The translations under genes and the position numbers were made by a program. Under the pieces are notes generated by a model, which was not told the origin of the DNA, did not search any database, and saw only the letters and a list, made by a program, of their open reading frames with translations. This document shows positions 25,968 to 34,295 of a DNA stretch of 64,000 bases, piece by piece; within the stretch, counting starts at the first letter, position 1, and each line of letters begins with the position of its first letter. Source of the DNA: CAZYTM01 sp964649725 (lineage in GTDB: Bacteria; Desulfobacterota; Desulfuromonadia; Geobacterales; Geobacteraceae); NCBI GenBank assembly GCA_964649725.1, contig CAZYTM010000007.1:62001-126000 (forward strand), read 5' to 3'.

Positions 25968-28396
25968 CAGAACGCAAAAAAGAGCTGGCAGCTCTTGGTT
26001 CGCTGCTGGGGTTGTTGATTCTATTCTTCTCAAAGATACTTTTCACCTCAAAGATTGTCCGTGCTCCTGACATAATCAATGAGTTCTACTGGGGAGTCAT
26101 CGAAACCAGAAAAATGAAGCTTGCAGAGCTCCTTGACCTCTCCCAGTTGAAGGCAGCATGGGACATCTACACCAACAGCGGATTCACAAGTGAGGGTGCG
26201 TATGCCGCAGCACATCTCATGCTTCACCATAAGCTTTTTTTCTTTCTGATGCCTGCTCCTGCAAGCGTTGCCTGGTTCATGGTGCTCTACCTCTTTTTAG
26301 GGGGAGCAGGGCTTTACCTTTACTGCCGACTTATCGGGACCTCTCGGAAGGGTGCTTTCCTTGCAGGCCTGGTATTTGCCGTTGCCCCCGAGAATGCCTC
26401 GCTGATCAATGCTGGTCATGTCATGAAGATTGCTACTATTTCTCTGGCTCCATGGGTATTTTACTTCTTCGAGATGGCCTTTCGGAAGAGACGCCTGATA
26501 TTTTTTCTTTCCACCGGGTTGATGCTCGCCCTTCAGTTCTTCAATGCCCATTGGCAGATTGCGTACTATACCTGCCTTGGAGTGGCCGTCTATGGCGTGC
26601 TTCGCCTTTTATCCATGATGTTGCGACGTGAGGAGAACGGAAAGAGACAATTCCTTACCATTTTAGCGGGATGTGCGGCTGCCGCCTGTTTTTTCCTCTC
26701 TACGGTATCTATCAGTCTTATCCCAATATCTCAGTGGTCAAAAGATACGAATCGCGGGGTTCAGAGTGGATCCAACCAGGGGAAGGGGGGCCTTGCCAGA
26801 GAAGAGGCGATGATGTGGTCTCTGCCTGCTGAAGAGCTTGGCTCATTGGTGATTCCAGGATTTTTTGGGCTTTCGCGGCAGGAGGGTGGGGAAAATCCCG
26901 CTAATATCAGGTCATACTACTGGGGTAGAATGGTTTTTACGCAGACAGTGAGCTACATGGGCCTGTTACCCTGGCTGCTTGTGCCGCTTCCGCTGATTTT
27001 CAGACGTGACCGCTTTACCTGGATGGCATCCATCGCAATTGCTGGAAGCCTCCTTTTTTCCATGGGGCAGTATACGCCATTCTACAACTTCCTGTACGAT
27101 CATTTCCCCGGGGTCAATCGCTTCCGTGTTCCAAAAATGATGATGTTTGTCACTGTCATGGGGTTAGGGGTTCTTGCGGCACGTGGTCTTGACCTGTTGC
27201 TCGACAGTGAGGTGAGAGCCGGTAAAGGATTCAAGCGGTACATTGCCGGAGTCATAGCATTGCCTGTGGTGCTCCTGGTGATGGTAGGCAGTCAAATGAC
27301 TGCCCAAGCTCAATGGATGGGGATTCTCCAGGATCTGATATCTCAGCCGAATCGCTATGAGCAGGGGGTACAGCTGATAGCCCAGCGATGGAACAATCTC
27401 GTGTTGGAAACAGGGATTGCCTTTGGACTGGCAACTCTATTCGCACTGCTCTTCTTTGCATTCTTCCGCTCATGGATAGGTGGAAGGACCATCGTATTCA
27501 TGCTGTTTGGACTTTTCCTGCTCGATGTCGGGAGGATTAACGACAAGTTCACTTTCCTGATCAAGGTTCCGGAAAATGTCAGAGGACAAAGGACGCCGGT
27601 CATTGATTTCCTAAACGGTATGCCTAAAGAGTACCGTGTATTGCCTTTGGACGGCACTGATCCCATGCAGTATATTGCCAACAAGATTCCGGTGCTCTTC
27701 ACATCCAACCCGGTTCAGCAGATGCGGTGGCAGGAGTTTCTGGACGCTTTTTCAATCAACTCGGCAATGTCAGACATGCTGAACGTACGATACCTGATTC
27801 AGTCAACCTCCGAGTTTCAGTCGCAGCGTGGCGCCTTCGGAGACAGGTTCATTCCGGTTTTTACATCTGCTGGTGGTGGGCAGGTAGTGCTTGAAAACCG
27901 TTACGTACTCCCCAAAGCATGGCTTGTGCCTTCCGTGGTGCTGGTGACCGACACCGGACAGCAGCTCGGGATTATGCAGAGCTCTGGATTTGATCCCAGG
28001 CGAATAGCTCTGGTGGAATCCTCTCCGCCGATTCCACTCCCTTCACCTGCAGAGGCGCCATATCCAGTGCAGGGAGCGGTACAAGTTGTGCGATATGAAG
28101 GAGAGAATGTTGTGGTGAATGTCTCTACATCAGCCAATGCCTTGCTGGTGATGGGGGACAAGTATTACCGTTCATGGAAGGCGACGGATAATGGCAAAAA
28201 GATTGATATTCACCCTGTAAACCATGTTCTGCGAGGAGTGTATCTCTCACCTGGTAACCACGCTCTTGAGTTCGTATTCGACCCCTGGTCGTTCAGGCTG
28301 GGGAAAATCCTTACCTTGGCATCGTTTGCCATCTTCTCGGCAACACTTGCCTGGGAAGGGAACAGGAAAAGAAGAAGGGCATTGGGTGGAGAGTGA
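25964..28396 (+). CDS. YfhO-like large membrane protein
   Basis: The protein has 810 residues. About twelve hydrophobic segments fill residues 10-520, with a short final helix near 783-800. Between them (about 540-780) lies a soluble domain that reads FLNGMPKEYRVLPLDG and ends VMGDKYYRSWKATDNGKKID, both typical of the YfhO family. YfhO proteins are GT-C-like and linked to glycosylation of cell-surface polymers. NRFRVPKMMMFVTVMGLGVLA is also characteristic. Here it may transfer a sugar on the periplasmic face. It overlaps the genes on both sides. Confidence 0.75.
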   Translation: MTERKKELAALGSLLGLLILFFSKILFTSKIVRAPDIINEFYWGVIETRKMKLAELLDLSQLKAAWDIYTNSGFTSEGAYAAAHLMLHHKLFFFLMPAPASVAWFMVLYLFLGGAGLYLYCRLIGTSRKGAFLAGLVFAVAPENASLINAGHVMKIATISLAPWVFYFFEMAFRKRRLIFFLSTGLMLALQFFNAHWQIAYYTCLGVAVYGVLRLLSMMLRREENGKRQFLTILAGCAAAACFFLSTVSISLIPISQWSKDTNRGVQSGSNQGKGGLAREEAMMWSLPAEELGSLVIPGFFGLSRQEGGENPANIRSYYWGRMVFTQTVSYMGLLPWLLVPLPLIFRRDRFTWMASIAIAGSLLFSMGQYTPFYNFLYDHFPGVNRFRVPKMMMFVTVMGLGVLAARGLDLLLDSEVRAGKGFKRYIAGVIALPVVLLVMVGSQMTAQAQWMGILQDLISQPNRYEQGVQLIAQRWNNLVLETGIAFGLATLFALLFFAFFRSWIGGRTIVFMLFGLFLLDVGRINDKFTFLIKVPENVRGQRTPVIDFLNGMPKEYRVLPLDGTDPMQYIANKIPVLFTSNPVQQMRWQEFLDAFSINSAMSDMLNVRYLIQSTSEFQSQRGAFGDRFIPVFTSAGGGQVVLENRYVLPKAWLVPSVVLVTDTGQQLGIMQSSGFDPRRIALVESSPPIPLPSPAEAPYPVQGAVQVVRYEGENVVVNVSTSANALLVMGDKYYRSWKATDNGKKIDIHPVNHVLRGVYLSPGNHALEFVFDPWSFRLGKILTLASFAIFSATLAWEGNRKRRRALGGE

Positions 28397-29111
28397 AGAG
28401 ACCATAGATGAACTGCGGCGTTACGGTTTACGGCTCATACAGCCTCGTGACGGATACCGCTATTCTCTCGATCCGCTCCTTCTGTGCGCCTTTGCCGGTA
28501 AGCTGGCGAGGGGCGGATCAATGATTGATCTCGGTAGCGGGTGCGGTATTATCCCGCTTCTGATGGCTGGTCATTACGGCGCATCGAGCGGAGTCGGGAT
28601 TGAGAGCCAGAGTGCTATGGCTCTGCTTGCGGAGCGAAATGTTGCATTGAATGGCCTTGAGTCAAACCTGCACATCGTACAGGACGACATACTCAATCTG
28701 CGCAAGCGTTTTCCGGTCTCATCATTCGACCTTGTGCTCTCAAACCCTCCGTTCCGTAATCCTGGTACCGGGAAGATAAGCCCCAGGAGTGGTCGGGATG
28801 TTGCTCGACACGAGTCGACCGCTGGTCTGACGGATTTTTTGGCATCCGCAAAGTACCTTGTGCGGCCTGGAGGAAGCATCTGTTTCGTCTATCACCCGCT
28901 CCGAATGGCAGAGTTTATTGGCTTGGCTCTGGAGCTGAAACTTGCTCCGGTAAGGCTTCGTATGGTGCATGGGAAATTGGGGGCTGAGGCGAAAATATTC
29001 CTTGCAGAGCTCACGAAGGGGCGTAAAGTCGATCTGGTAGTGGAACCCCCCTTGCTGATCTACGGAGAGGACGGGGAATATGCGGAGGAGGCGGAGGGGA
29101 TTCTCGGCTAG
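28386..29111 (+). CDS. tRNA1(Val) (adenine-37-N6)-methyltransferase-like, TrmN6 family
   Basis: From GTG 28386 the protein has 241 residues; AAGAAGGG lies just upstream and the start overlaps the stop of the YfhO gene by eleven bases. Motif I for SAM is IDLGSGCGIIPLL (about 47-59), and SNPPFRNPG (about 119-127) is the N-P-P-F catalytic motif of N6-adenine methyltransferases. The substrate is probably A37 of tRNA-Val by family. Other N6-methyltransferases of the same fold remain possible. It marks the end of the polysaccharide operon in a head-to-tail arrangement. Confidence 0.7.
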   Translation: MESEETIDELRRYGLRLIQPRDGYRYSLDPLLLCAFAGKLARGGSMIDLGSGCGIIPLLMAGHYGASSGVGIESQSAMALLAERNVALNGLESNLHIVQDDILNLRKRFPVSSFDLVLSNPPFRNPGTGKISPRSGRDVARHESTAGLTDFLASAKYLVRPGGSICFVYHPLRMAEFIGLALELKLAPVRLRMVHGKLGAEAKIFLAELTKGRKVDLVVEPPLLIYGEDGEYAEEAEGILG

Positions 29112-29158
29112 TCTGTGAAGCGAGAGGGCTTGAGACTCAGGACTTCCTGGCGACTATA

Positions 29159-29653
29159 CTACTCGGCCGGCTCTTTCTGGCTGGAAAGGTGACGTGAGAA
29201 AAGGCCTGCAAGCGTGGTTCGAAGTTCCTGATCGTTCAGTTCTGCTGTAGACTGTGCGATAAGTGCCGCTTCATCGGGAGTAAGCGGTCTCTCTGCCGGT
29301 TCCCACGGGGTGGGGGGAGGTGTCGATTCATTGCGGACAGTTCCTGCCTTCAGGAAGATATCCTTGACCAGTTGTTCTCCGAGGGCGGCATTCAGCTTGT
29401 TTTGGATTTCTGATTTCAGGAAATTAAGTTGCTGCAGCCAGGGCGCGCTCGCGACGACCACGGTAAGGACACCGTTCCGGATGGCTGCGGGCTTGGCGCG
29501 GGACGCAATCTGCGGGCCGACAACGGATTGCCAGACCTGCCAGATTACCCCTTCTTTGAGGCGTTGAGCCGTTGGGGTCCCTTGAAAGACGGTTGAGAGA
29601 AGGTCGGTTACGGCGGCAGGCCGCGTCATGTGTGGACGCCGCTGGTCAGCCAT
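29159..29653 (-). CDS. DciA/DUF721 family protein
   Basis: The protein has 164 residues from ATG at 29653 on the minus strand. The core (about 15-95) reads VIWQVWQSVVGPQIASRAKP, GVLTVVVASAPWLQQLNFLK and a KLNAALGEQLVKDI helix: the DUF721 KH-like fold. Family members include DciA, which loads the replicative helicase in bacteria without DnaC. The C-terminal part is Pro/Glu-rich and probably disordered. It faces the TrmN6 gene tail to tail and overlaps the small gene upstream by eight bases. Confidence 0.7.
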   Translation of the reverse strand: MADQRRPHMTRPAAVTDLLSTVFQGTPTAQRLKEGVIWQVWQSVVGPQIASRAKPAAIRNGVLTVVVASAPWLQQLNFLKSEIQNKLNAALGEQLVKDIFLKAGTVRNESTPPPTPWEPAERPLTPDEAALIAQSTAELNDQELRTTLAGLFSRHLSSQKEPAE

Positions 29654-29903
29654 TGCGCTTTGACCTACGGTTGATCGCACCACCGAAGAGTTGCCCGGCA
29701 ACGGCAGCGCCAAGTGTGATGGGGATATAATGCCAGCTGAAGCCGGCCTTGATCCGCATGAAAATGATCACCGGTATGGAGATGTGAACGTAAAAGTACC
29801 AGCCGAAGGTGAATTTTTCGCAATTCTGGCGCAGGTAACCGAACGGCAGGTTGATGATCAACGCCAGGGCCGTGACTCCGAGTAGTCTTACCATTGTTTC
29901 CAT
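29646..29903 (-). CDS. Small conserved membrane protein of unknown function
   Basis: From ATG 29903 the protein has 85 residues; AAGAGG stands just upstream, which favours it over the earlier ATG at 29924. Three hydrophobic segments lie near 3-19, 35-50 and 57-75, and the C-terminus is basic (NRRSKRNG). No family was recognised. It overlaps the DciA-like gene by eight bases, so both are probably one transcript. The upstream 29904-29986 gap must hold the divergent promoters, but no convincing -35/-10 pair was found. Confidence 0.6.
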   Translation of the reverse strand: METMVRLLGVTALALIINLPFGYLRQNCEKFTFGWYFYVHISIPVIIFMRIKAGFSWHYIPITLGAAVAGQLFGGAINRRSKRNG

Positions 29904-29986
29904 TACAGCCTCTTGCGGCATCATAAGCCGTTTGTGAACTGTTTGTCAATGCGCCGGGGCCCTGCAAAACTATAGAGGGTGATGCT

Positions 29987-30250
29987 ATGGTAAAAGATGG
30001 AGATTTTGTTGCGGTCTTCAATTCGATCCACCGGGTCATGAAGGCCGAGAAATTGCTCAAGGCTGCGGGGCTGAAGGTATTGCTGATCCCGGCACCAAGG
30101 TCAATTACATCCGACTGCGGATTGGCGCTTCGCTTTTCTGCCGATGACCGATCAGCTGTGGAGCAATCAATGTCGGAGTCAAATCTCCTGCCTGAGGATC
30201 TCTATGTGAGGCGCGAAGGGGAGTATTCTAGAATCGATGCTGAGTCATAA
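29987..30250 (+). CDS. DUF3343 protein, putative sulfur/selenium carrier
   Basis: The protein has 87 residues. It reads FVAVFNSIHRVMKAEKLLKA and then SITSDCGLALRF, with one conserved Cys near residue 43, the DUF3343 pattern. These small proteins are encoded beside SirA/TusA and YedF proteins and are tentatively linked to sulfur or selenium handling. Here YedF follows 19 bases later, which supports that link. The biochemical role is not established. Confidence 0.75.
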   Translation: MVKDGDFVAVFNSIHRVMKAEKLLKAAGLKVLLIPAPRSITSDCGLALRFSADDRSAVEQSMSESNLLPEDLYVRREGEYSRIDAES

Positions 30251-30269
30251 TCATACCCCGGAGGAGAGA

Positions 30270-30854
30270 ATGAGGGAATTGGATTGCCGAGATATGGCCT
30301 GCCCGCTTCCGGTTGTGACAGTGAAGAGGGCGTTGGAAGAGGCTGGCAGCGAAGGTATACGGGTGCTTCTTGACGATGGCGCGCCACGGGAAAATGTAGC
30401 CCGGTTTGCAGTCAACAGGGGTTATGCGGTTTCCGAAGAGAAGCTTGAAGGTGGGTACCTGCTTATGATAAGCGGTAGCGGTAAAGATATGCAACCGCAG
30501 AAAGCGGCGGGCAACTCCGGTCGATCTGTTATTCTGATTGCTTCGGATCGTCTTGGGGAAGGTTCGGATGAGCTCGGTCGGCTTCTTATGAAGAATTTTA
30601 TAATCACCCTCCTCGACCTGGAAAAGCTCCCGGACCGGATCTTTTTTGTAAACTCAGGGGTTATGCTCACCACAGAAGGGTCTGAGGTTCTGGACCCCCT
30701 GGAGATGCTTGGCAATCGCGGTGTTGAAGTGTTTTCCTGCGGGGTTTGTCTGGATTTCTTCCATCGCAAGGATCAACTGAGGGCGGGAGTGGTTACGAAC
30801 ATGTTTACCATAGCAGAGAGTCTGACAACTGCTGATACAGTTATCAAGCTCTGA
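30270..30854 (+). CDS. yedF: YedF family sulfurtransferase-like selenium metabolism protein
   Basis: From ATG 30270, behind GGAGGAGA, the protein has 194 residues. Residues 1-70 are a TusA/SirA domain with MRELDCRDMACPLPVV, where the Cys in CPLP is the expected carrier residue. Residues about 90-194 are a DsrE-like domain (VILIASDRLGEGSDELGRLL, VFSCGVCLDFF). This two-domain form is the one annotated as selenium metabolism protein YedF. Together with the DUF3343 gene it forms a compact sulfur/selenium cassette. Confidence 0.8.
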   Translation: MRELDCRDMACPLPVVTVKRALEEAGSEGIRVLLDDGAPRENVARFAVNRGYAVSEEKLEGGYLLMISGSGKDMQPQKAAGNSGRSVILIASDRLGEGSDELGRLLMKNFIITLLDLEKLPDRIFFVNSGVMLTTEGSEVLDPLEMLGNRGVEVFSCGVCLDFFHRKDQLRAGVVTNMFTIAESLTTADTVIKL

Positions 30855-30879
30855 ATCCAGGCTAAATCACGGTTTTTCA

Positions 30880-30909
30880 TTGACAACGGTGGTTGCACCT
30901 TCGTAAAAT
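30880..30909 (+). promoter_or_regulatory. Sigma-70 promoter for leuB
   Basis: TTGACA at 30880-30885 is followed after 18 bases by TAAAAT at 30904-30909. Initiation would fall near 30916, giving a leader of about 33 bases before leuB. No leader peptide or terminator is seen in that short leader. Confidence 0.6.
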
Positions 30910-30948
30910 CACAAAATTTTTATTTATATGTTTTCGTGAGGGGGAATA

Positions 30949-32037
30949 ATGTCTAAGAGCTACACTATCGCGGTTCTGCCGGGTGACGGCATAGGCCCGG
31001 AGGTTATGGCAGAGGCGCTCAAGGTGCTTGACGCCATCGAGGCAAGGTACGATGTCCGGTTCGGCCGGACAACTGCGAATGTCGGCGGGGCCGGCATCGA
31101 CAATGAGGGTAAGGCCCTCCCTGATACTACGGTGGCCATCTGTAAGGCCAGTGACGCGATCCTCTTCGGCTCTGTCGGCGGGCCCAAGTGGGAATCCCTC
31201 CCCCCGGACGAGCAGCCCGAAAGAGGGGCGCTTCTGCCGCTCCGGAAGATCTTCGGCCTCTATGCGAACCTCAGACCAGCAATCATCTTCCCCTCCTTGA
31301 CCGGTGCATCGTCGCTGAAGGAGGAGGTTATCGCGGGAGGTTTCAATATCCTGGTGATCCGTGAGCTGACAGGCGGCATCTATTTCTCCCAGCCGAAAGG
31401 TATCGATGGAAGCGGCCGGGAGCGGATCGGCGTTGACACCATGCGCTACAGCGTGCCTGAGATCGAGCGAATTACCCATGTTGCGTTCCAGGCGGCACGC
31501 AAGCGGGGGAAAAAGGTATGTTCTATCGACAAGGCCAATGTTCTCTCCACGTCGGTACTCTGGCGTGAGATCGTCACGACCATTTCCAGGGAATATCCGG
31601 ATATCGAACTATCCCACATGTATGTGGACAATGCAGCCATGCAGCTGGTCAAATGGCCCAAGCAGTTCGATGTAATTCTCTGCGAGAACATGTTTGGCGA
31701 CATCCTGTCCGACGAGGCCGCCATGCTGACCGGTTCGCTGGGGATGTTGCCCAGCGCATCGCTTGCAGAAGGGACCTTCGGGATGTACGAGCCCTCAGGC
31801 GGTTCGGCTCCCGACATTGCCGGCCAGGGGATCGCAAACCCCATTGCCCAGATACTCTCCACCGGGATGATGCTCAAGTTCTCCTTTGGTATGCTTGACG
31901 CCGCCGATGCCATCGACAATGCCGTGGCGAAGGTGCTGGACCAGGGTTTCCGGACCAGTGACATCTATCAGAACAAGGAAGGCGAAAAACTGGTGAACAC
32001 CAAGGAAATGGGCGACGCTATTATTGCCGCTCTCTGA
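30949..32037 (+). CDS. leuB: 3-Isopropylmalate dehydrogenase
   Basis: The protein has 362 residues, the normal family length. It oxidises and decarboxylates (2R,3S)-3-isopropylmalate with NAD+ in leucine synthesis. The N-terminus carries VLPGDGIGPEVM. The metal and substrate site reads YVDNAAMQLVKWPKQFDVI, and the signature ENMFGDILSDEAAMLTGSLG follows, then the NAD-binding GSAPDIAGQGIANP. It has its own promoter, and asd follows after 38 bases. leuC and leuD are not adjacent. Confidence 0.95.
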   Translation: MSKSYTIAVLPGDGIGPEVMAEALKVLDAIEARYDVRFGRTTANVGGAGIDNEGKALPDTTVAICKASDAILFGSVGGPKWESLPPDEQPERGALLPLRKIFGLYANLRPAIIFPSLTGASSLKEEVIAGGFNILVIRELTGGIYFSQPKGIDGSGRERIGVDTMRYSVPEIERITHVAFQAARKRGKKVCSIDKANVLSTSVLWREIVTTISREYPDIELSHMYVDNAAMQLVKWPKQFDVILCENMFGDILSDEAAMLTGSLGMLPSASLAEGTFGMYEPSGGSAPDIAGQGIANPIAQILSTGMMLKFSFGMLDAADAIDNAVAKVLDQGFRTSDIYQNKEGEKLVNTKEMGDAIIAAL

Positions 32038-32075
32038 ATTACTATAGTCAATTTTTCACAAAGGAGCGAACAGAT

Positions 32076-33179
32076 ATGAAAGTAGGAATTGTCGGTTGGC
32101 GCGGCATGGTTGGTTCGGTCCTCCTCCAGCGGATGCAGGAGGAGAACGATTTTGCAATGGGGTTCGAGTCGGTATTCTTCTCCACCTCCCAGGCTGGAGA
32201 GCCTGCTCCCATGAATGCAGGGACTCTCAAGGGCGCGGATGACATCGCCGAGCTGAAAAAGCTCGATATCATCATCACCTGCCAGGGTGGGGACTACACC
32301 AAGGCGGTGCATCCGGAACTCCGCAAGCAGGGGTGGAATGGCTATTGGATAGATGCCGCTTCTACGTTACGTATGGAGGACAATGCGGTCATTATCCTCG
32401 ACCCGGTCAACCGCAACGTCATCGATGCTGCACTTGCCAAGGGGCAGAAGGATTTCATAGGCGGCAACTGTACCGTGAGTCTCATGCTGATGGGGTTGGG
32501 GGGACTGTTCAGAGCGGGCCTTGTGGAGTGGCTCTCTTCCATGACCTACCAGGCGGCATCCGGCGCCGGTGCTCCCAACATGCGGGAGCTCCTTTCCCAG
32601 ATGGGGGTGCTGAACGGCGTCGTTGTTGAGGAGCTGAAAAACCCCGGTTCGGCCATTCTGGAGATTGACAGGAAGGTGACAGGCTCACTGCGTGACGGCT
32701 CCATGCCCACCAAGGAGTTTGGCGGCTTCCCGCTGGCAGGCAATGTGCTCCCCTGGATCGACCGCGAGGTTGAGGATGGCCAGAGCCGCGAGGAGTTGAA
32801 AGGATTTGTCGAGACCAACAAGATCCTCGGTACTACGACTCCGATCCCGGTAGACGGCATCTGTGTCCGTGTCGGAGCCATGCGCTGCCACAGCCAGGGG
32901 ATTACCATCAAGCTGAACAAGGACCTGCCGCTCGCCGATATCGAGCAGATCATCGCCAATGACAACCAGTGGGTAAAACTGATCCCCAACACCAAGGCAG
33001 ACACCCTTGCCGGCCTTACCCCTGCCGCTGTTTCCGGACTCCTTACCGTGCCGGTCGGCCGCGTAAGGAAGATGAAGATGGGCCCTCAGTACGTTCAGGC
33101 GTTTACCTGTGGCGATCAGCTCCTCTGGGGTGCTGCTGAGCCGTTGAGGAGAATGCTGCGGATTCTGCTTGAAAAGTGA
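32076..33179 (+). CDS. asd: Aspartate-semialdehyde dehydrogenase, proteobacterial (E. coli-like) type
   Basis: The protein has 367 residues. It reduces aspartyl-4-phosphate to aspartate semialdehyde with NADPH, feeding lysine, threonine, methionine and diaminopimelate synthesis. VGWRGMVGSVLLQRM binds NADP, and the catalytic Cys is in GGNCTVSLMLMGL near residue 134. RVGAMRCHSQGITIKL is the substrate-site His block. The length and motifs match the E. coli form rather than the second copy downstream. It is probably co-transcribed with leuB. Confidence 0.93.
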   Translation: MKVGIVGWRGMVGSVLLQRMQEENDFAMGFESVFFSTSQAGEPAPMNAGTLKGADDIAELKKLDIIITCQGGDYTKAVHPELRKQGWNGYWIDAASTLRMEDNAVIILDPVNRNVIDAALAKGQKDFIGGNCTVSLMLMGLGGLFRAGLVEWLSSMTYQAASGAGAPNMRELLSQMGVLNGVVVEELKNPGSAILEIDRKVTGSLRDGSMPTKEFGGFPLAGNVLPWIDREVEDGQSREELKGFVETNKILGTTTPIPVDGICVRVGAMRCHSQGITIKLNKDLPLADIEQIIANDNQWVKLIPNTKADTLAGLTPAAVSGLLTVPVGRVRKMKMGPQYVQAFTCGDQLLWGAAEPLRRMLRILLEK

Positions 33180-33213
33180 AATCTTTTTGTAGAATAGAAG
33201 TCGTTTGAACTGT

Positions 33214-33245
33214 CGCCCCTTCTACGGGGCGCTTTTCTTTTCTGA
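33214..33245 (+). terminator. Hairpin terminator between the two asd genes
   Basis: CGCCCC at 33214-33219 pairs with GGGGCG at 33226-33231 across a six-base loop, and a T-rich run follows. It lies only 23 bases before the second asd start. A weak promoter-like pair (TTGAAA 33169-33174, TAGAAT 33190-33195, spacing 15) would start just upstream, so it could also act as an attenuator. Confidence 0.65.
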
Positions 33246-33267
33246 TAGTTCGGTACGGGAGATCAAG

Positions 33268-34290
33268 ATGAGTAAACTTTGGAATATTGCTGTTGTTGGC
33301 GCGACCGGTGCTGTCGGTGCCCAGATGATCGAGTGTCTGGAGGAACGGAAATTCCCTGTAGGGGAGATCAAATATCTAGCCAGCGGCCGGAGTGCCGGCC
33401 AGGTGCTGGAGTTCAAGGGTAAGCCGGTAGTTGTTGCAGAACTGACGCACGATTCGTTCAAGGGGATCGATATTGCACTGTTTTCTGCCGGAGGCGATCG
33501 TTCCCGAGAGTTCTGTCCGGGAGCCGCCGCAGCGGGTGCAGTCTGCATCGACAACTCCAGTGCCTGGCGGATGGACCCGGATGTGCCGCTGGTGGTCCCA
33601 GAAGTGAATCCGCACGCCATTGCCCAGTATAGCAGGAAGGGGATTATTGCGAATCCCAACTGCTCGACCATCCAGATGGTTGTGGCACTGAAGCCGCTGC
33701 ACGACTATGCAACCATTACCCGTATCGTGGTCTCCACCTACCAGGCGGTTTCAGGTACTGGTAAAAAGGCGATTGACGAGCTCCGCAAGCAGGTCATCGA
33801 ACTTCTCAACGGCCGCCCGGTCGAGTGCAACGTCTACCCTCACCAGATCGCCTTCAACTGTCTTCCGCAGATCGACTCCTTTGACGATAACGGTTACACA
33901 AGGGAAGAGATGAAGATGGTGAATGAGACCCGCAAGATCATGGAGGCGGAAATTCGCGTGACTGCAACAACGGTGCGGGTGCCGGTATTCTACGCTCACT
34001 CCGAGTCGATCAATGTCGAGACGGTGGAGAAGCTGACCGTTGCCAAGGCTCAGGAACTGATCAGGAGTGCTCCTGGCTGCAAGCTCTCGGACAATCCGGC
34101 CAAAGGTCTCTACCCGATGCCAAACAACGCAGCAGGGCAGGATCTCGTAATTGTCGGCAGGATTCGCGAGGATGAGTCGATAGAGAACGGGCTGAATCTT
34201 TGGGTAGTGGCCGACAACATCCGAAAGGGGGCGGCCACCAATGCGGTGCAGATCGCCGAGATCCTGATCAAGCAGCATCTTCAGAAGTAG
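33268..34290 (+). CDS. asd: Aspartate-semialdehyde dehydrogenase, second type
   Basis: From ATG 33268 (GGGAG at 33257-33261) the protein has 340 residues; an upstream extension across the terminator was not used. It has AVVGATGAVGAQMIECLEER for NADP and the catalytic Cys in IIANPNCSTIQMVVAL near residue 131. RVPVFYAHSESINVE carries the substrate-site His. This is the shorter Asd subfamily widespread in bacteria, so the two tandem genes are not recent copies of each other. Both should make aspartate semialdehyde; why both are kept is unknown. Confidence 0.93.
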   Translation: MSKLWNIAVVGATGAVGAQMIECLEERKFPVGEIKYLASGRSAGQVLEFKGKPVVVAELTHDSFKGIDIALFSAGGDRSREFCPGAAAAGAVCIDNSSAWRMDPDVPLVVPEVNPHAIAQYSRKGIIANPNCSTIQMVVALKPLHDYATITRIVVSTYQAVSGTGKKAIDELRKQVIELLNGRPVECNVYPHQIAFNCLPQIDSFDDNGYTREEMKMVNETRKIMEAEIRVTATTVRVPVFYAHSESINVETVEKLTVAKAQELIRSAPGCKLSDNPAKGLYPMPNNAAGQDLVIVGRIREDESIENGLNLWVVADNIRKGAATNAVQIAEILIKQHLQK

Positions 34291-34295
34291 TGCAG

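Noticed and set aside
1..28396. Insertion sequence or integrase linked to the polysaccharide cluster
   Set aside because: No transposase or integrase motif, and no inverted repeat flanking the AT-rich genes, was seen; only composition suggests transfer.
29904..29986. Promoter TTGTCA...TATAGA before the DUF3343 gene
   Set aside because: The spacing is 22 bases, too long for a normal sigma-70 promoter, so it was not listed.
33181..33267. Riboswitch (lysine type) before the second asd
   Set aside because: The region is under 90 bases and shows only one simple hairpin with a T run. It is far too short for a lysine riboswitch.
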